Origin: Camillea tinctor
Taxonomy: Eukaryota > Ascomycota > Sordariomycetes > Xylariales > Xylariaceae
DNA: 64,000 nt
Direction: 5' to 3'
Assembly (NCBI GenBank): GCA_022578605.1
Contig: MU394097.1
Location: 124,001 to 188,000, forward strand
Shown: positions 9,998 to 20,328 of the stretch, piece by piece
How positions within the stretch are numbered: position 1 is the stretch's first letter
Layout of the letters: every line of letters starts with the position of its first letter
The notes under the pieces: model-generated
What the model was told of the DNA's origin: nothing
Databases searched by the model: none
Seen by the model: only the letters and a program-made list of their open reading frames with translations
Made by a program: the position numbers and the translations under genes

Positions 9998-11029
9998 CTA
10001 TAGCTCATCGAACACGTCCTCGTGCCGGCGGGGGAAGGCCCTCCCCGCGGGGCCGAACAGCTCCGCCACCGACTCGGCGATCACGCCGTCGGGGATATCC
10101 ATGTGCTCGGCGCCGGCGATGGTCTTGAACTGCAGGGCGCCCTTGCGGTCGAGCTCGCGCAGCCCGATCCAGTCCTCCGTGTAGAGCGGGCGCTCGCGCA
10201 GCGGCGTGCGCTTGCCGTCCGCCACGTCCTCGAACCACCCCGTCTCCTTGGGCACGACCGTGGTGTCGTCCCCGAACACGTACATGACGAAGTTGTCGAG
10301 GCGCGCTAGGTTGCGCGCGTACGTCGCGTTCTTGGCCTCGCGCTCGTTGTTGATGTCGGCCAGGAAGTTCGAGCGCGCCAGGTAGTCCCCCAGGTCGGCC
10401 GGGTCGCGGAAGTACTGCGCCGGCACCAGCCGCCCCTGCACCCACCCGCTCCACGTGTTGCCGTGCAGCAGCGCCATGGCCCCCTTGCACAGCCAGTCCG
10501 ACGACGCGCACGTCCGGTAGTCCACGATGCCGTTGTGCTGGCTGCCGAAGGTCACGAGGCTGCGCACCGGCGGCGCGTTGCACCGCTCGATGTAGCCCCG
10601 CAGGAACTGCCCGCCCTGGCTGAAGCCCACGGCGTCGATGGCGGGGGCGGTGGAGAGGATGGGGTGCGAGGCCAGGTCGGCGCAGACCTTGGCGATCTGC
10701 TCGGTCACGTTGCCGTAGAAGGTGGCGGTTCTGTCGCTCGAGGCGCTGTCGTCCAGGCGGATGTAGTACACGAAGGTGCCGGGGTTGACCTTCTGGATCA
10801 CCTCGCCGACTCCCTGCAAGCCCTCGGCGGCGTAGTTGTCGCCGAGGCCATGCCAGATGACCACGGGTAAGGGGGTGTCGTCTTCTTCTCCTGCCTTGTG
10901 CTTGAGGCTGGAGATGGGGGTTTGGGGTTGAGAGGTGGGGCTGGCGAGGACGGAGAGGAGGGAGTTGGCGAGGATGCCGAAAACGGGGAGGGTTCGTAAG
11001 GAGGGCATCTTGGATGGATGTCCTGGCAT
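9998..11029 (-). CDS. ppt1: Palmitoyl-protein thioesterase
   Basis: A single-exon frame of 343 residues. Family knowledge: PPT1 removes fatty acyl groups from S-acylated proteins in the lysosome or vacuole. It shows the alpha/beta-hydrolase pattern of that family: VVIWHGLGDNY near residue 57, nucleophile Ser137 in GFSQGG, Asp255 in VFGDDTTVVP and His309 in AGAEHMD. A hydrophobic N-terminus (residues about 12-30) fits a signal peptide; Met8 (position 11008) gives a more compact one than Met1 and may be the true start. NVT and NAT sequons are present. The protein ends in Phe-Asp-Glu-Leu, close to ER-retrieval signals, which is unusual for a vacuolar enzyme. GC content is high, so long antisense frames overlap it; these are shadows. 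Confidence 0.93.
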   Translation of the reverse strand: MPGHPSKMPSLRTLPVFGILANSLLSVLASPTSQPQTPISSLKHKAGEEDDTPLPVVIWHGLGDNYAAEGLQGVGEVIQKVNPGTFVYYIRLDDSASSDRTATFYGNVTEQIAKVCADLASHPILSTAPAIDAVGFSQGGQFLRGYIERCNAPPVRSLVTFGSQHNGIVDYRTCASSDWLCKGAMALLHGNTWSGWVQGRLVPAQYFRDPADLGDYLARSNFLADINNEREAKNATYARNLARLDNFVMYVFGDDTTVVPKETGWFEDVADGKRTPLRERPLYTEDWIGLRELDRKGALQFKTIAGAEHMDIPDGVIAESVAELFGPAGRAFPRRHEDVFDEL

Positions 11030-12161
11030 CTACTAGGAGATGCAGATGAATGGGGGGGGGGGGAGAAGAGAGAAGAGAAAATAATAAGAATAATAATTTA
11101 GAATATTTTGGAATGTTTAGTATATAAGTTTCTAAAGCGGGTGTAAGTCTTGTCAAGCTGAGCGAGTGTCTTGTTGACGATGGTGTGTTGATGTTGATGA
11201 TGACGAAAGTGATGGAATGAAAACGGAGTGGGAGGGAAGAGAGAGAGAGAGAAGGAAGAGGGAGAGACACGAGGATTTGATAAGAATGATAATCCCACAC
11301 AAGTTACGTTACAAGGAGAAGCTCGGGGGGATCAGCTAGGTGTCTGACCTTCCCCATTGGTCGGAGCTCTAACTAGGATCCACACTTTGACTGCTAGCTT
11401 CCCCATGTAGGCCCCTCATTCAAGTTGTATACCTACCTTGGCACTTACATTACTCCGTACAACCTACCTCTCGTACTTGACTTTGGAAAGTTATGGGGTT
11501 CAAATGTCGAGAATGACTTCATCTATATATAATAGTTCAAGTTAGGCTTACTTTAATATATTTCAAAGAATTGTTATTATTGAATAGTGGTAAACTGCAT
11601 GGTAAGGTTGACATAATTAACCTACATTATTTGAAGATGGAAGGGGAAAAGTGAACCTCGGAACTCTCTCACAGCACTTGCCGATACCAGACTGCCAGAC
11701 TAGATTCGCCAGCTGCCGACAGCCATCGACAGCATCGACAGCCACAACTCGGTGGGATCAACAGCCATATTAAATCCACACATCTGATTGGTCAAAAGCT
11801 CTACCTAGTGGATTCAATTGGCTGTTCCTAAAAGATGAAGAAGTGAAAACGGACCCACTTCTCATTCTCATTACAACCACTTTCATCATCTTCCACTGTT
11901 AATTCGATCTCATTGTTTCTCTTCAGCTTCCTTCGACATCAACTTCTCTACAAAGATTGAGGACCAGTCTCATAAGGTTACCAACCAGGCACAGAAACTT
12001 TGTCACGGATCTGGTTTATGTGCCGCTCAGACTGCGCGGGTAAAGGCCCGCGAAACACGCGCTGCCCGCAAGACCCGCAAGACCCGCGTCGGTCACGGTC
12101 GTAGAGACCTAGACATCGTGAGCTTGAGATAAGACTCTTCCTACTCGAGGGGAATATAGCC
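11030..12161. other. Divergent intergenic region
   Basis: It lies between the start of the thioesterase (minus) and the cyclin (plus). GA-rich and G-rich runs (about 11050-11080, 11240-11260) are in the thioesterase leader. The cyclin side has two CCAAT boxes and a pyrimidine-rich leader. No gene is recognised. Confidence 0.6.
11787..11821. promoter_or_regulatory. Pair of CCAAT boxes upstream of the cyclin gene
   Basis: ATTGG (CCAAT on the minus strand) occurs at 11787-11791 and again at 11817-11821, about 340-375 bases before the cyclin ATG. Spaced CCAAT boxes are typical binding sites of the fungal HAP/NF-Y complex. Confidence 0.4.
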
Positions 12162-13607
12162 ATGGCTCCACGTCACGAAGCTGATGATGGCGAGCCCGGT
12201 ATGGCTCCGGCCCGTCACGGCCCCCCCCTAGGCACAGTTCGGGTTGGTCAACAGTACAACTACGAGCTCATCATCCGCCGCGCCATGGCTAACGTGGGCT
12301 CGGATCCTGCGAGAGAGGAATCCTATCGCATACAAGGCGTCCAAACTATTGATGATGTTCGGACCGCCCTTCAGCTGTATGCCATCCCCTGTTTCTCCTG
12401 TTTCTCCCTCTACTCTCCAGCCTCGCCATCGTGCTGACCTGCTGTGTTCGTTAGCCCCGTCAGAACCTTCAACACTGCTTGTATCTTCTACCATAGACTT
12501 CGCCTACATAAAAGGGGCATCCAGTACAACTGGACCGATGCTGCCTTGGCTTCTTTATTCTTTGCATGCAAAGTGGAGGACACGCTTAAGAAATCTAGGG
12601 ATATCCTGTGTGCTCACTACAATCTCAAAAACCCCGAGCGCAAGACCACTGCAGATGATAAGGTTAGTACCTGCTAACAGTCCTGAATTTTTGGTCTGCC
12701 CAAGTCTATATACTAATCCATTCCCTAGATCTTCGAGCAGCCTTCCAAACTTTTGGTGGGTCTCGAGCGACATATCGTTGAAGCCACTAGCTTCAACCTC
12801 AAGACCCGCAACCCCCAGAAGATTCTTGCCAAGATCGTGAAGCATGTTATCGGCGCAGAGGACGAAGCGAGTCGTCGTTTCTTTTCTCTTGCCTTCACCA
12901 TGTCCGTCGACATGTACAAAACCTTTGCGCCCTTAAAGCATAGTAGCTTCACCTGCGCCATCGCCCTCGCCCAGCTTACCGCCTTGATCACCGGCCAGTT
13001 CATCGACGAATTCCACTCCCTCAACCCCGAGAAATGGCACACCTCCGACACCTGGCTCGCCGAGGTTATGCTCGACCTTCTGGATCTCTACACGCACCAC
13101 ACCAAGGAGACGCGCATCGGCCGGGACCTCGACCTGCAGGTCTTCATCGACACCAAGATCAAGATCAACGAGAAGATCGACGCCGCCGGCCTCCCGCGCT
13201 ACACGAACCAGTGCAAGGAATGCGAGCGCGACCTCATCCCCCCCACGCCCTCCACCGACTCGCCCACCAGCCCCACCGCAACCGGCAAGCGCGCGGCGAA
13301 AGACGCGGGCGCCGGCACCACGCGCTTCCTCTTCGATGCCGATGAAGCGCGCCACGAGCGCGTCTTGTACGATGAGTTCGTCAAGGACGAGTGGGAGGAG
13401 ATTGAGGAGGAGGTCGAGGAGCCCATTCCCGACCCGCGCGACGAACGGCGCCCCGAGCCCCGCGGCCCGAGGGAACCACGTGGCCCGAGAGGCCCGCGGG
13501 GGCACGGCCGTGGACACGGGAGGGGAGGGTTTGATTCCGGTTGGCATCCGCGGAATCGGCATGATCGCCGGCGTCGTGGGGGTGGTGGCGGGGGTGGATT
13601 TTATTAA
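12162..13607 (+). CDS. Cyclin of the CTD kinase complex (Ctk2/cyclin K-like)
   Basis: Three exons (12162-12376, 12455-12662, 12729-13607) give 433 residues. The N-terminal start VRVGQQYNYELIIRRAM followed by PVRTFNTACIFYHRLRL and AALASLFFACKVEDTLKKSR is a cyclin box matching the fungal CTDK-I beta subunit. A second cyclin-like half extends to about residue 300. The C-terminus carries an acidic patch (EEIEEEVEEPIPD) and then an Arg/Gly/Pro-rich tail ending in a Gly run and Phe-Tyr. By family the protein activates a Ctk1/CDK12-type kinase that phosphorylates the RNA polymerase II tail. Cyclin L or plain cyclin K are alternatives. The Arg-Gly tail could bind RNA (inference). Confidence 0.8.
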
Positions 13608-15476
13608 GGGACGAGACTGTGCGGAGGGAGGGGGGGGGGTGCTTGGGTGGATGGTTTAAGGGGGATATCTAAGGAGGGTTTGTCTATCTAGATGGAAGAG
13701 TATATCCTGTACCCATCCATCCCCCCTTTTTTCATCAAGAAAAGGAAAAGAGGGGTGAGGAATAGACGAGCCGGGGAGGATATTTCAGGGAGGACATATC
13801 TTGCGTTTGAGGTTATTTGCATATTTCGACGGAGTTTTTTTGGTTGAATTTTTTGTTGAATTTTATTATTATTTCTTTCTAAGGAAAATATATACCCATG
13901 TTTTCTCTCTCTGATCAGCAAGATCGAAACTAGGAGACGGGGACTCCGCTGATGAGAAACCCCCTTCCCCTCTCCTGTTGAAGTCTCTTCCGTTTGTGGT
14001 GCTTAAAGTCGGCTCAAGGTCAGTTCAAAGTCGGTGATAGTAAGGCTATACAATGGGAATGTTGAAATGAGGTTATGAGGTTGCTTAACTAGGAGAACAT
14101 CTATCTCTGGATGATGGGAGGACCTGTCCCTTGTATACATGTAGCTGCGGATACACCTTGTACTTGTACCTTGGCAGATACCCCTTATCACCTATTTCAG
14201 CAGAGAACCCGCGGGAAAACCGCAGATTCCCATGGGAGCATATGAGAAATGGGAGATTTTCAAACGGGATGGCAATGTAGAGCTCTAGGTGATAGAAGTA
14301 GGCTTGGGTGGGTTGAGGGTCGTGGGTGATAAGGGTGATTATCAGTGGTTACCCCTGGATGGGGATTGTTATGCTTGCTTGGTACAGAGGAGGGTGGTGA
14401 AGAGCTAGGGGGAAGGGGAGGTTTGTTGGAGTTGGGATTGTATAGATGGTTCTTGTGAGGAGTTGAAGAGCTGAACTCTTAGTCTAGAAAACAGAAAACA
14501 TCAAAGAAGCTGTTTGTACGTAAACAAGCCACGCTGCTCTGCGTGGCCACCTAGGCAGCTTAGTTCCTCGCGCAACAGCGGTTACGTTTCCCTCTCTTTA
14601 GGGTTAGCATCGTGCCTGTCCTGTAAGGCTAGAGTGTGATATACGATCTCTTTTCCTCGGAGGGAGAGCGGCTGTATGTGTAATTGGGTGTGCCCCTTTT
14701 CTTTCGTATGGAGCAAGGCTTGTGATGGAAAGATGGATAAGTATTGGGTGATTCGTTTTATCATGTTAAGTCGGTCGCCTTACCTTTACGGGCTCCGCAG
14801 TATCGAGGCCCTGAGATAGGTATCCTAAGGAGCATGTACAACCGATATCTACTATTGCAATTTTCTATAACATTTTCTATTAAAAATTACTAGGGCGTCC
14901 CTTTTCTTTCTTTCGTCCTTCGTCTTACTCCTGGCCCCGGCAGAATATTTGGGGGGGTTTTCTTCCTTTCTTTTTGCCTCCCGCCTTGGATAGAGTATGA
15001 CTGCGAGGAAAGTCCGATTCGTTGGCTTTTCTTTCAGGCGATCTCGTACGGAGACTGCTATCACATGTATGCAGCATGGGCCGGTGAAGATACCCCCAAA
15101 TCTAGACTGATTGGGTAAAAGATCAGTTAATAGGTAACATAGCACCCTATGCATGTTTTAAGATCGAGTTAAATTTAGAAATAGGCAATGAAAATGTGCC
15201 GTTATATGTCGGCTACATGTGATGAAAGCCATATAGAATACCTTACCTTTCCTGCCTCTTTTTAATTTCTTTTGCCAATCGCCTCTCTATTTATCTGGGC
15301 AGTAGCTACTTACACTGCCCTCTACCTCTATCAACTTCAATATTAGCGCTGATAACAATTCTCTTTTTCCTATATGTTATCGTCAATATCTAAAGGAAGT
15401 TCATTTATCAAAAAGAACCATCTGGGGAAATTCCCACCATTAACAGGACAAGATCAGCTCACCAAGTCACTCAACA
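13608..15476. other. Intergenic region, no gene recognised
   Basis: G-rich and T-rich runs follow the cyclin stop. A small hairpin (GCCACG ... CGTGGC) is at about 14525-14544. Frames here are short and of biased composition. From about 15260 on, the DNA is the pyrimidine-rich leader of the small frame at 15477. Confidence 0.55.
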
Positions 15477-15830
15477 ATGTACCACGGAAACCCCACAACT
15501 TCATCTGAACCTATCTCGTATCAGGGGGAGAAGCAGCCTATGAACATACCGGATGAAAACGACAGATTAGGTAATGCACATACTCCACAGTGTTGGAGCG
15601 AGCAAGCTTCTACGTACTCGATACGCCAGAATATACCAAATACAAACCCAGAATATGGCATTACTAGTTCCATCTCGATAGCTTCAGAACAACACGGGAC
15701 TTCATCTGCTTCTAAGACTACATTAGAGGTTGTTAGTCTAGTCGATCCAGTCAATTCGGCTAGCACTGAAATTCCTCAAATCCCACCCCTCACTATAAGG
15801 GAATCACTGGGCTTGACAGCGAGCCTTTAA
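15477..15830 (+). CDS. Hypothetical protein, 117 residues
   Basis: An uninterrupted frame with a good start context (CTCAACAATGT) after a fungal-style pyrimidine-rich leader. The product is polar and rich in Ser, Thr, Pro, Asn and Gln, with no membrane segment, signal peptide or recognised domain, so it is probably disordered. It is not similar to anything I recognise, and neighbouring genes give no hint. It could equally be a chance frame or one exon of a longer gene. Confidence 0.35.
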   Translation: MYHGNPTTSSEPISYQGEKQPMNIPDENDRLGNAHTPQCWSEQASTYSIRQNIPNTNPEYGITSSISIASEQHGTSSASKTTLEVVSLVDPVNSASTEIPQIPPLTIRESLGLTASL

Positions 15831-16042
15831 TCTTCTCTTAAACATTATGCAACCCCAATAAGATGCCATATAATTATTACATAAATTTATAAAGAAAACC
15901 CTTAGTCTAACGTATTCATAGTTAACTCTAAAATATTGCCCCAGATGGATAACTGTTCGCTGATATGCCCCTATATAGCTCTCATAACGACTTCGAACCC
16001 AAAATTTCTATCACTAGCATCCTCGTAGCGCCAACCTCACAT

Positions 16043-17041
16043 TTAGTTATTATCATCCTGTGATTGTAGTTCCATCGCCCCCTGACTTCCTGACTGCTGA
16101 CCCGCGCGTATCTCTGAAGGATACCATATATAGAAGACCGTCATAGTGGCGAACATTAATACTCCATCGAAGACGTACAACGGCCACTCGTTCGCCAGTA
16201 GGTACCCGTCCGTGCCCATGATATACTCGATCACCCGGAAGACGCTCCGCACTAGGATCAGTGCCGACGTTCCGTAGAGCATGGACAACATGCTCTCCCA
16301 AGGGAAAGGCGGCAAGATCGAGACACCGGAACCACCTGAGCCGTCGCGGCACAGATTCGCGTTGCTAGAGCCGAAGGCCTTGGACACCACGCCGTGTTGC
16401 CGGAAACGCACGTGGAACGTAACGGTGGCGACGACAAACAATCCGAAAAAGAGGACCTGGAGGACGAGGCCGGCAATCACGATGTTCTTGCCGGTCTCCA
16501 TCATCGAGTTCATGGCCATCAGTCCCGCACCGCCGCTTTGGATCAGAAACGTGAACAGGTCGCCCAGGACGAACGTGGTGGTCAGCCGGCGCACACGGAT
16601 GAGCGAGCATGCTTCGCCCGCGGGGCCGAGACCCCTTATGATTCGGCCGAGTGTCATGTAGATCGACGCCGCAAACAGCGATGGCGGCACGAGGAGGAAG
16701 GTAGATTGGATGATGAAGGGCATGAGTTCGTTGGTTGCGTTGCTGGCAGCAACGCGGCTGCCGTAGCCCACTACTTCGACTGTACGGATGGAAAGGGAAG
16801 GTTAGCTATTTTTCTACTATATCCCCCATTTTTTATTAATAGTTGTGATTGACTTACGGTAACCACCCACAACAAAGGGGGTACAGAACCACATCTTGAA
16901 ACGGTACATTTTCCAGGTATGCGCGATCGATATCAGGAGGAATAGTACAATAAAAATGGCCGCTGCCGGCACCGACGGCACGTACTTCCACAGGTAATAG
17001 TCGCCAGCCAATGGCAGGAGTTCGCCCCGGGGAGTCAACAT
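16043..17041 (-). CDS. RTA1-family membrane protein
   Basis: Two exons on the minus strand, 17041-16858 and 16779-16043, give 306 residues. The intron 16780-16857 has GTAAGT and a CTAAC branch. Hydrophobic helices fill the protein: AAIFIVLFLLISIAHTW near the N-terminus, FIIQSTFLLVPPSLFAASIY, FVLGDLFTFLIQSGGAGLM, IVIAGLVLQVLFFGLFVV and three more, consistent with seven segments. The FVLGD-LFTFLIQSGGAGL segment is the hallmark of the RTA1 family (RTA1, RSB1, RTM1), plasma-membrane proteins linked to resistance to azoles and other compounds and to sphingoid-base export. The substrate is not predictable. The C-terminal ~20 residues are polar. It lies on the same strand as the Zn2Cys6 gene next to it. 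Confidence 0.88.
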
Positions 17042-17718
17042 GATGGTGCCGAGAAAATGTTGACTTTGTTAACTCTGTTCAAAGGAAATGAAGAAAAGAA
17101 GGGAAAGAAAATAAAAAATAAAAAAGACACAAATTGATGTTTGAATATTCGGTTACTGGAAATTTACTGAAACTGGCATGGAGAAAACCACGGACGGATG
17201 CTTTCTTCATCGAGTATAAATAGGGCTGATGGCCAATATCTTTGTGCATCTAACGATTATGCCAAGGCTTTTTCCGCGGAACGAACGAGCACCTATTAGA
17301 CGATATAGTAGGCCTATGGATCTTACTATGTCGTCTAGGGTGGGGCCCCATAGGACCGGGCCAAGCTGCGCTGATAGTGTAAAATCGTCCTTGGGGCCGG
17401 CTCAGCCACCGGCTAGAAACATGTGGTACTGATTTCCCCCTTGACCAAATGCGTTGTCATCTCTAATGAAAAATTGCGTTCAAATATATAGGTGATTTTC
17501 ACAGTAGGAGGAAAGTCTAGCTCTATGAGAATGGTGAAAGCTTCGCTGTTGTCAACACTGTCGGTCTTGGGGAAATGCTCTGATTATTGGAGAATATTTA
17601 TTTTATATTATAATTTACTATTCGTTTCATTGGGGGGTGTATTTCGTTTCACTTATTATCTACTATAAACTAGATATACAATCAAAAGCAGGCTTGCAGG
17701 AAGAAAATACAATACCTA
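17042..17718. other. Intergenic region between regulator 3' end and RTA1 start
   Basis: This is the RTA1 promoter side (A-rich runs at about 17090-17130) and the 3' flank of the regulator. Nothing else is recognised. Confidence 0.55.
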
Positions 17719-18846
17719 TCATTTCGTGGCTTCCGCTAGAGCATCCACCGGGATCTTGAGCCACTCCGCCCACGGGGGCCCGAGATTAGCGGCGATTCCC
17801 CGGATCAGGTACTCCCCTACATTTCCGAAAACCCAAAAGTCCCGGCATTCGTGAAGCAGCTGGGCGTAGTGGGCCATAACCACGAGCGCTTCCGGCACAC
17901 CATCTTTGAGCAGAGACACGAATTCCTGTGGTATCATGTTGATCCAGCCTAGCGGAGCGTGAGGCCCCCACGAACCGCGCGAGTGTAACCGACGACGCGA
18001 AAAGTCTAGAGCTTTGGATGCGGCAGTGCAGGCTGCCACACCTTCCTCGTCGAGGCGGGATGACTGCAGCATGGAGGTGATTGTTTTCTGGCTGCGGGAT
18101 ATGTAGGCAGCGTCAGTCATCTGGTCCTCTTCGACACGCGAGAACCAATCTTTCAGCTCGGAGTTTCTTATCTCGGTCCACACCGGTTGCCCTACGATCC
18201 GCGCCCCCTGATGAATATCGATTTTATCGATGAACTCGCTCAAGAATGTGTTAACGTCCTGGGACTCGTGGCCGGCTACCATTTCCGCGAGAACATGGAC
18301 GGCTACCAGCGACGAGAATAGAAACCGAGTGGTAGGATCGCTGTCGTCCCTGGTCTTTCTGAAGATGAGCAATCCTCGGTTTTGGAGTTCTGTAGCAATA
18401 CACCGGTAATCCTGGTTTCCGCTGGGGTGGACGCGACCTAGATGTAGGGCGGCTATCGCCAATAACTGATGCATGAGATATGGTGATCTCAATGCTGCTT
18501 TTATGCATATTTGAGCAAGCGGCCGCATGGCCTCAGTGATACCAAACCAATCATGTAATCCGGTCTCGACGTGATGAAATAAGGAGAAGTGTTCCAGAGC
18601 GAATAATAATTGCGGGCTGTTGATGAGCATACCGGAGCATGGATCTTTCTCAACGCTGATAAGGCTAGTTTGTGGTTGTACTGGGACCTGGGGGACTAGG
18701 TTGTGGTAATCGCAACGCCGCTTTGAAACATGGCAGTTAACACACATAGGTCTCTGCTCATCACATTTGATGTGTCTTCTCTTGCACTCGGTACATCCCT
18801 TACGGGACTTGTTGTGGGATCGACGTGGCTTGCCCGAGCTAGTCAT
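17719..18846 (-). CDS. Zn2Cys6 transcription factor
   Basis: A single exon of 375 residues. The N-terminal cluster has Cys at 18, 21, 28, 35, 38 and 45 (C-x2-C-x6-C-x6-C-x2-C-x6-C), flanked by basic residues (RRSHNKSRKG). Cluster type and size resemble the short UPC2/sterol-uptake-control group of fungal regulators: no long linker, and a helical regulatory domain from about residue 75 to the end (LLFALEHFSLFHHVETGL onward). The protein acts in the nucleus. It neighbours the RTA1 gene in the same orientation; since both families are tied to membrane-lipid stress, co-regulation is plausible but inferred. No intron is required. Confidence 0.88.
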   Translation of the reverse strand: MTSSGKPRRSHNKSRKGCTECKRRHIKCDEQRPMCVNCHVSKRRCDYHNLVPQVPVQPQTSLISVEKDPCSGMLINSPQLLFALEHFSLFHHVETGLHDWFGITEAMRPLAQICIKAALRSPYLMHQLLAIAALHLGRVHPSGNQDYRCIATELQNRGLLIFRKTRDDSDPTTRFLFSSLVAVHVLAEMVAGHESQDVNTFLSEFIDKIDIHQGARIVGQPVWTEIRNSELKDWFSRVEEDQMTDAAYISRSQKTITSMLQSSRLDEEGVAACTAASKALDFSRRRLHSRGSWGPHAPLGWINMIPQEFVSLLKDGVPEALVVMAHYAQLLHECRDFWVFGNVGEYLIRGIAANLGPPWAEWLKIPVDALAEATK

Positions 18847-20225
18847 CGTCTTGGGTAGAAGGGGGGGACTCGTAATGAAATCAAAGATAGACTAACGAGA
18901 GTGGTCAGAATTAGTAAATGCTGAAGGGTGCACGTAGTGACTGCTGACTGCGGATAGGCAATCAGTATCTAGTATATACGCGGGAACAATTTGGATGCCT
19001 AAAGTTTGGGGACTGAGTGTTCGGGAACTCGAGTCTCTTCAACTTGTACGAGGACTTTCCCGCGTATAGAAGAGACTGTGATTGGTGTAAGTTGACTACG
19101 AGTCGTGTTTGGTAAGGGATATCCACTTTTGAAAACGACATCGTCTAAGCATCCCTGCTGGTCTGCATATCAATGCATAAGGGGTCAAGTGCCAAGAAAA
19201 TACTGTTATTTCATGTTTAGTACGACCTAACTTTTTTGAGATCAACTATATAGTCTATATTTACCTTATGTCCTCTATCCCTATATATAATGTGGTTTCC
19301 AATGTGCCAGCAGAAAATATCGGTCCATTCGTGTTGGGAATTACATGCGAAACTGTCAAGAGCTTCTTCTGAAGCCGCAAGCTTCTATAACCTTGCATGA
19401 CCCGAACCCAGATAATAAAGCAGTCTCTAATGACTTCACATTACCCAGGGAGTCATTATATGTAAACGGGCCATCATCCTACACATATGCGTTAGATCAA
19501 GCAGCTGAGAGTTGAATCGCATCTTAACTGACATAATCCCAACTCCCTATCTTGCTTCGCCCTGAAAGAAAAAAGGAGAAATCAATCCACGGCGACACCA
19601 TTCTCGTTTAGTAGAAGGCCCTTCACCATCCTACTAGGATCTCGCAATAACGCTTCCGACCTTCGAGGTATTATCACAGGCTAGGAGCTGAAGTCACAGG
19701 AGCGATGGCACTTCGAGACTGACACACACTTTGACTCAGGTATAAAAGGATCGCAGAGGTCACGAATGGATTAAGGGGGAGATTTTTAGCGATTATTTCT
19801 GACCCAAGAGTAATAACTTGCCTGCTATCTTTCTCACTCCATTTGATGAATTCTTACTCACTTGAACGATGTACGGCGGCGATGTCAAAAATGTCAGCTA
19901 CGTAGCCGACTATCCGGATCCACCATCTCGAGCAAGAATCCATCATACGGCGTCGGTAGAAGGATCTGAGGCGTGGTCTACGAGCCGGCCGGGGGCGCGC
20001 GCAAGAAAGGCGTGCTAGGGAATATCAGAGGCTTTTGCATGGGCTGCTCGAATTTAGCACCAGAATCTCCACGTACTCCGATCACAGAGTTCAGCAGAGG
20101 ATGAGCCATGCTATCTACACCAAGAGGTGAAGTTGTCAATTTACTAATGCCTCGAAGAGGAATGATGATAATGAAAATCGTGAACGTCTAAGGACAAAAC
20201 AAAAAAAAAAGAAATTCCGATCATT
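18847..20225. other. Intergenic region with one possible mini-frame
   Basis: No sure gene. A TATAAAAGG box at 19741 is followed by an ATG at 19869 opening a 49-residue frame (to 20018) with codon use richer in GC than its surroundings. It may be a remnant or the first exon of something I cannot extend. A run of ten A at about 20200 is the terminator of the tRNA gene. Confidence 0.4.
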
Positions 20226-20328
20226 GCCCACTACTGGAGTCGAACCAGTCGCCTCCTCATAACTGCAGTTCGTATTCAAAATTTGAATATCTTACTAGTG
20301 AGGCGCTCTACCGCTGAGCCAAGCGGGC
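20226..20328 (-). tRNA. tRNA-Thr (anticodon AGU) with intron
   Basis: The minus strand folds as a complete tRNA. The acceptor GCCCGCT pairs with AGTGGGC, the D stem is GCTC/GAGC, the anticodon stem is CCTCA/TGAGG with loop CTAGTA-A and anticodon AGT, and the T stem is ACTGG/CCAGT with loop TTCGACT. The T arm contains a perfect B box (GGTTCGACTCC). A 32-nt intron sits at the usual place one base 3' of the anticodon and contains the hairpin ATTCAAAATTTGAAT. A run of T on the minus strand shortly downstream (about 20200-20210) is a Pol III terminator. Confidence 0.93.

Noticed and set aside
10005..11300. 431-codon minus-strand frame overlapping the thioesterase
   Set aside because: It is a shadow frame of a GC-rich gene: Arg/Pro/His-rich without domains, while the other frame has a full catalytic triad.
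12933..13562. 209-codon antisense frame over the cyclin gene
   Set aside because: Composition artefact opposite the GC-rich cyclin exon 3; no family features.
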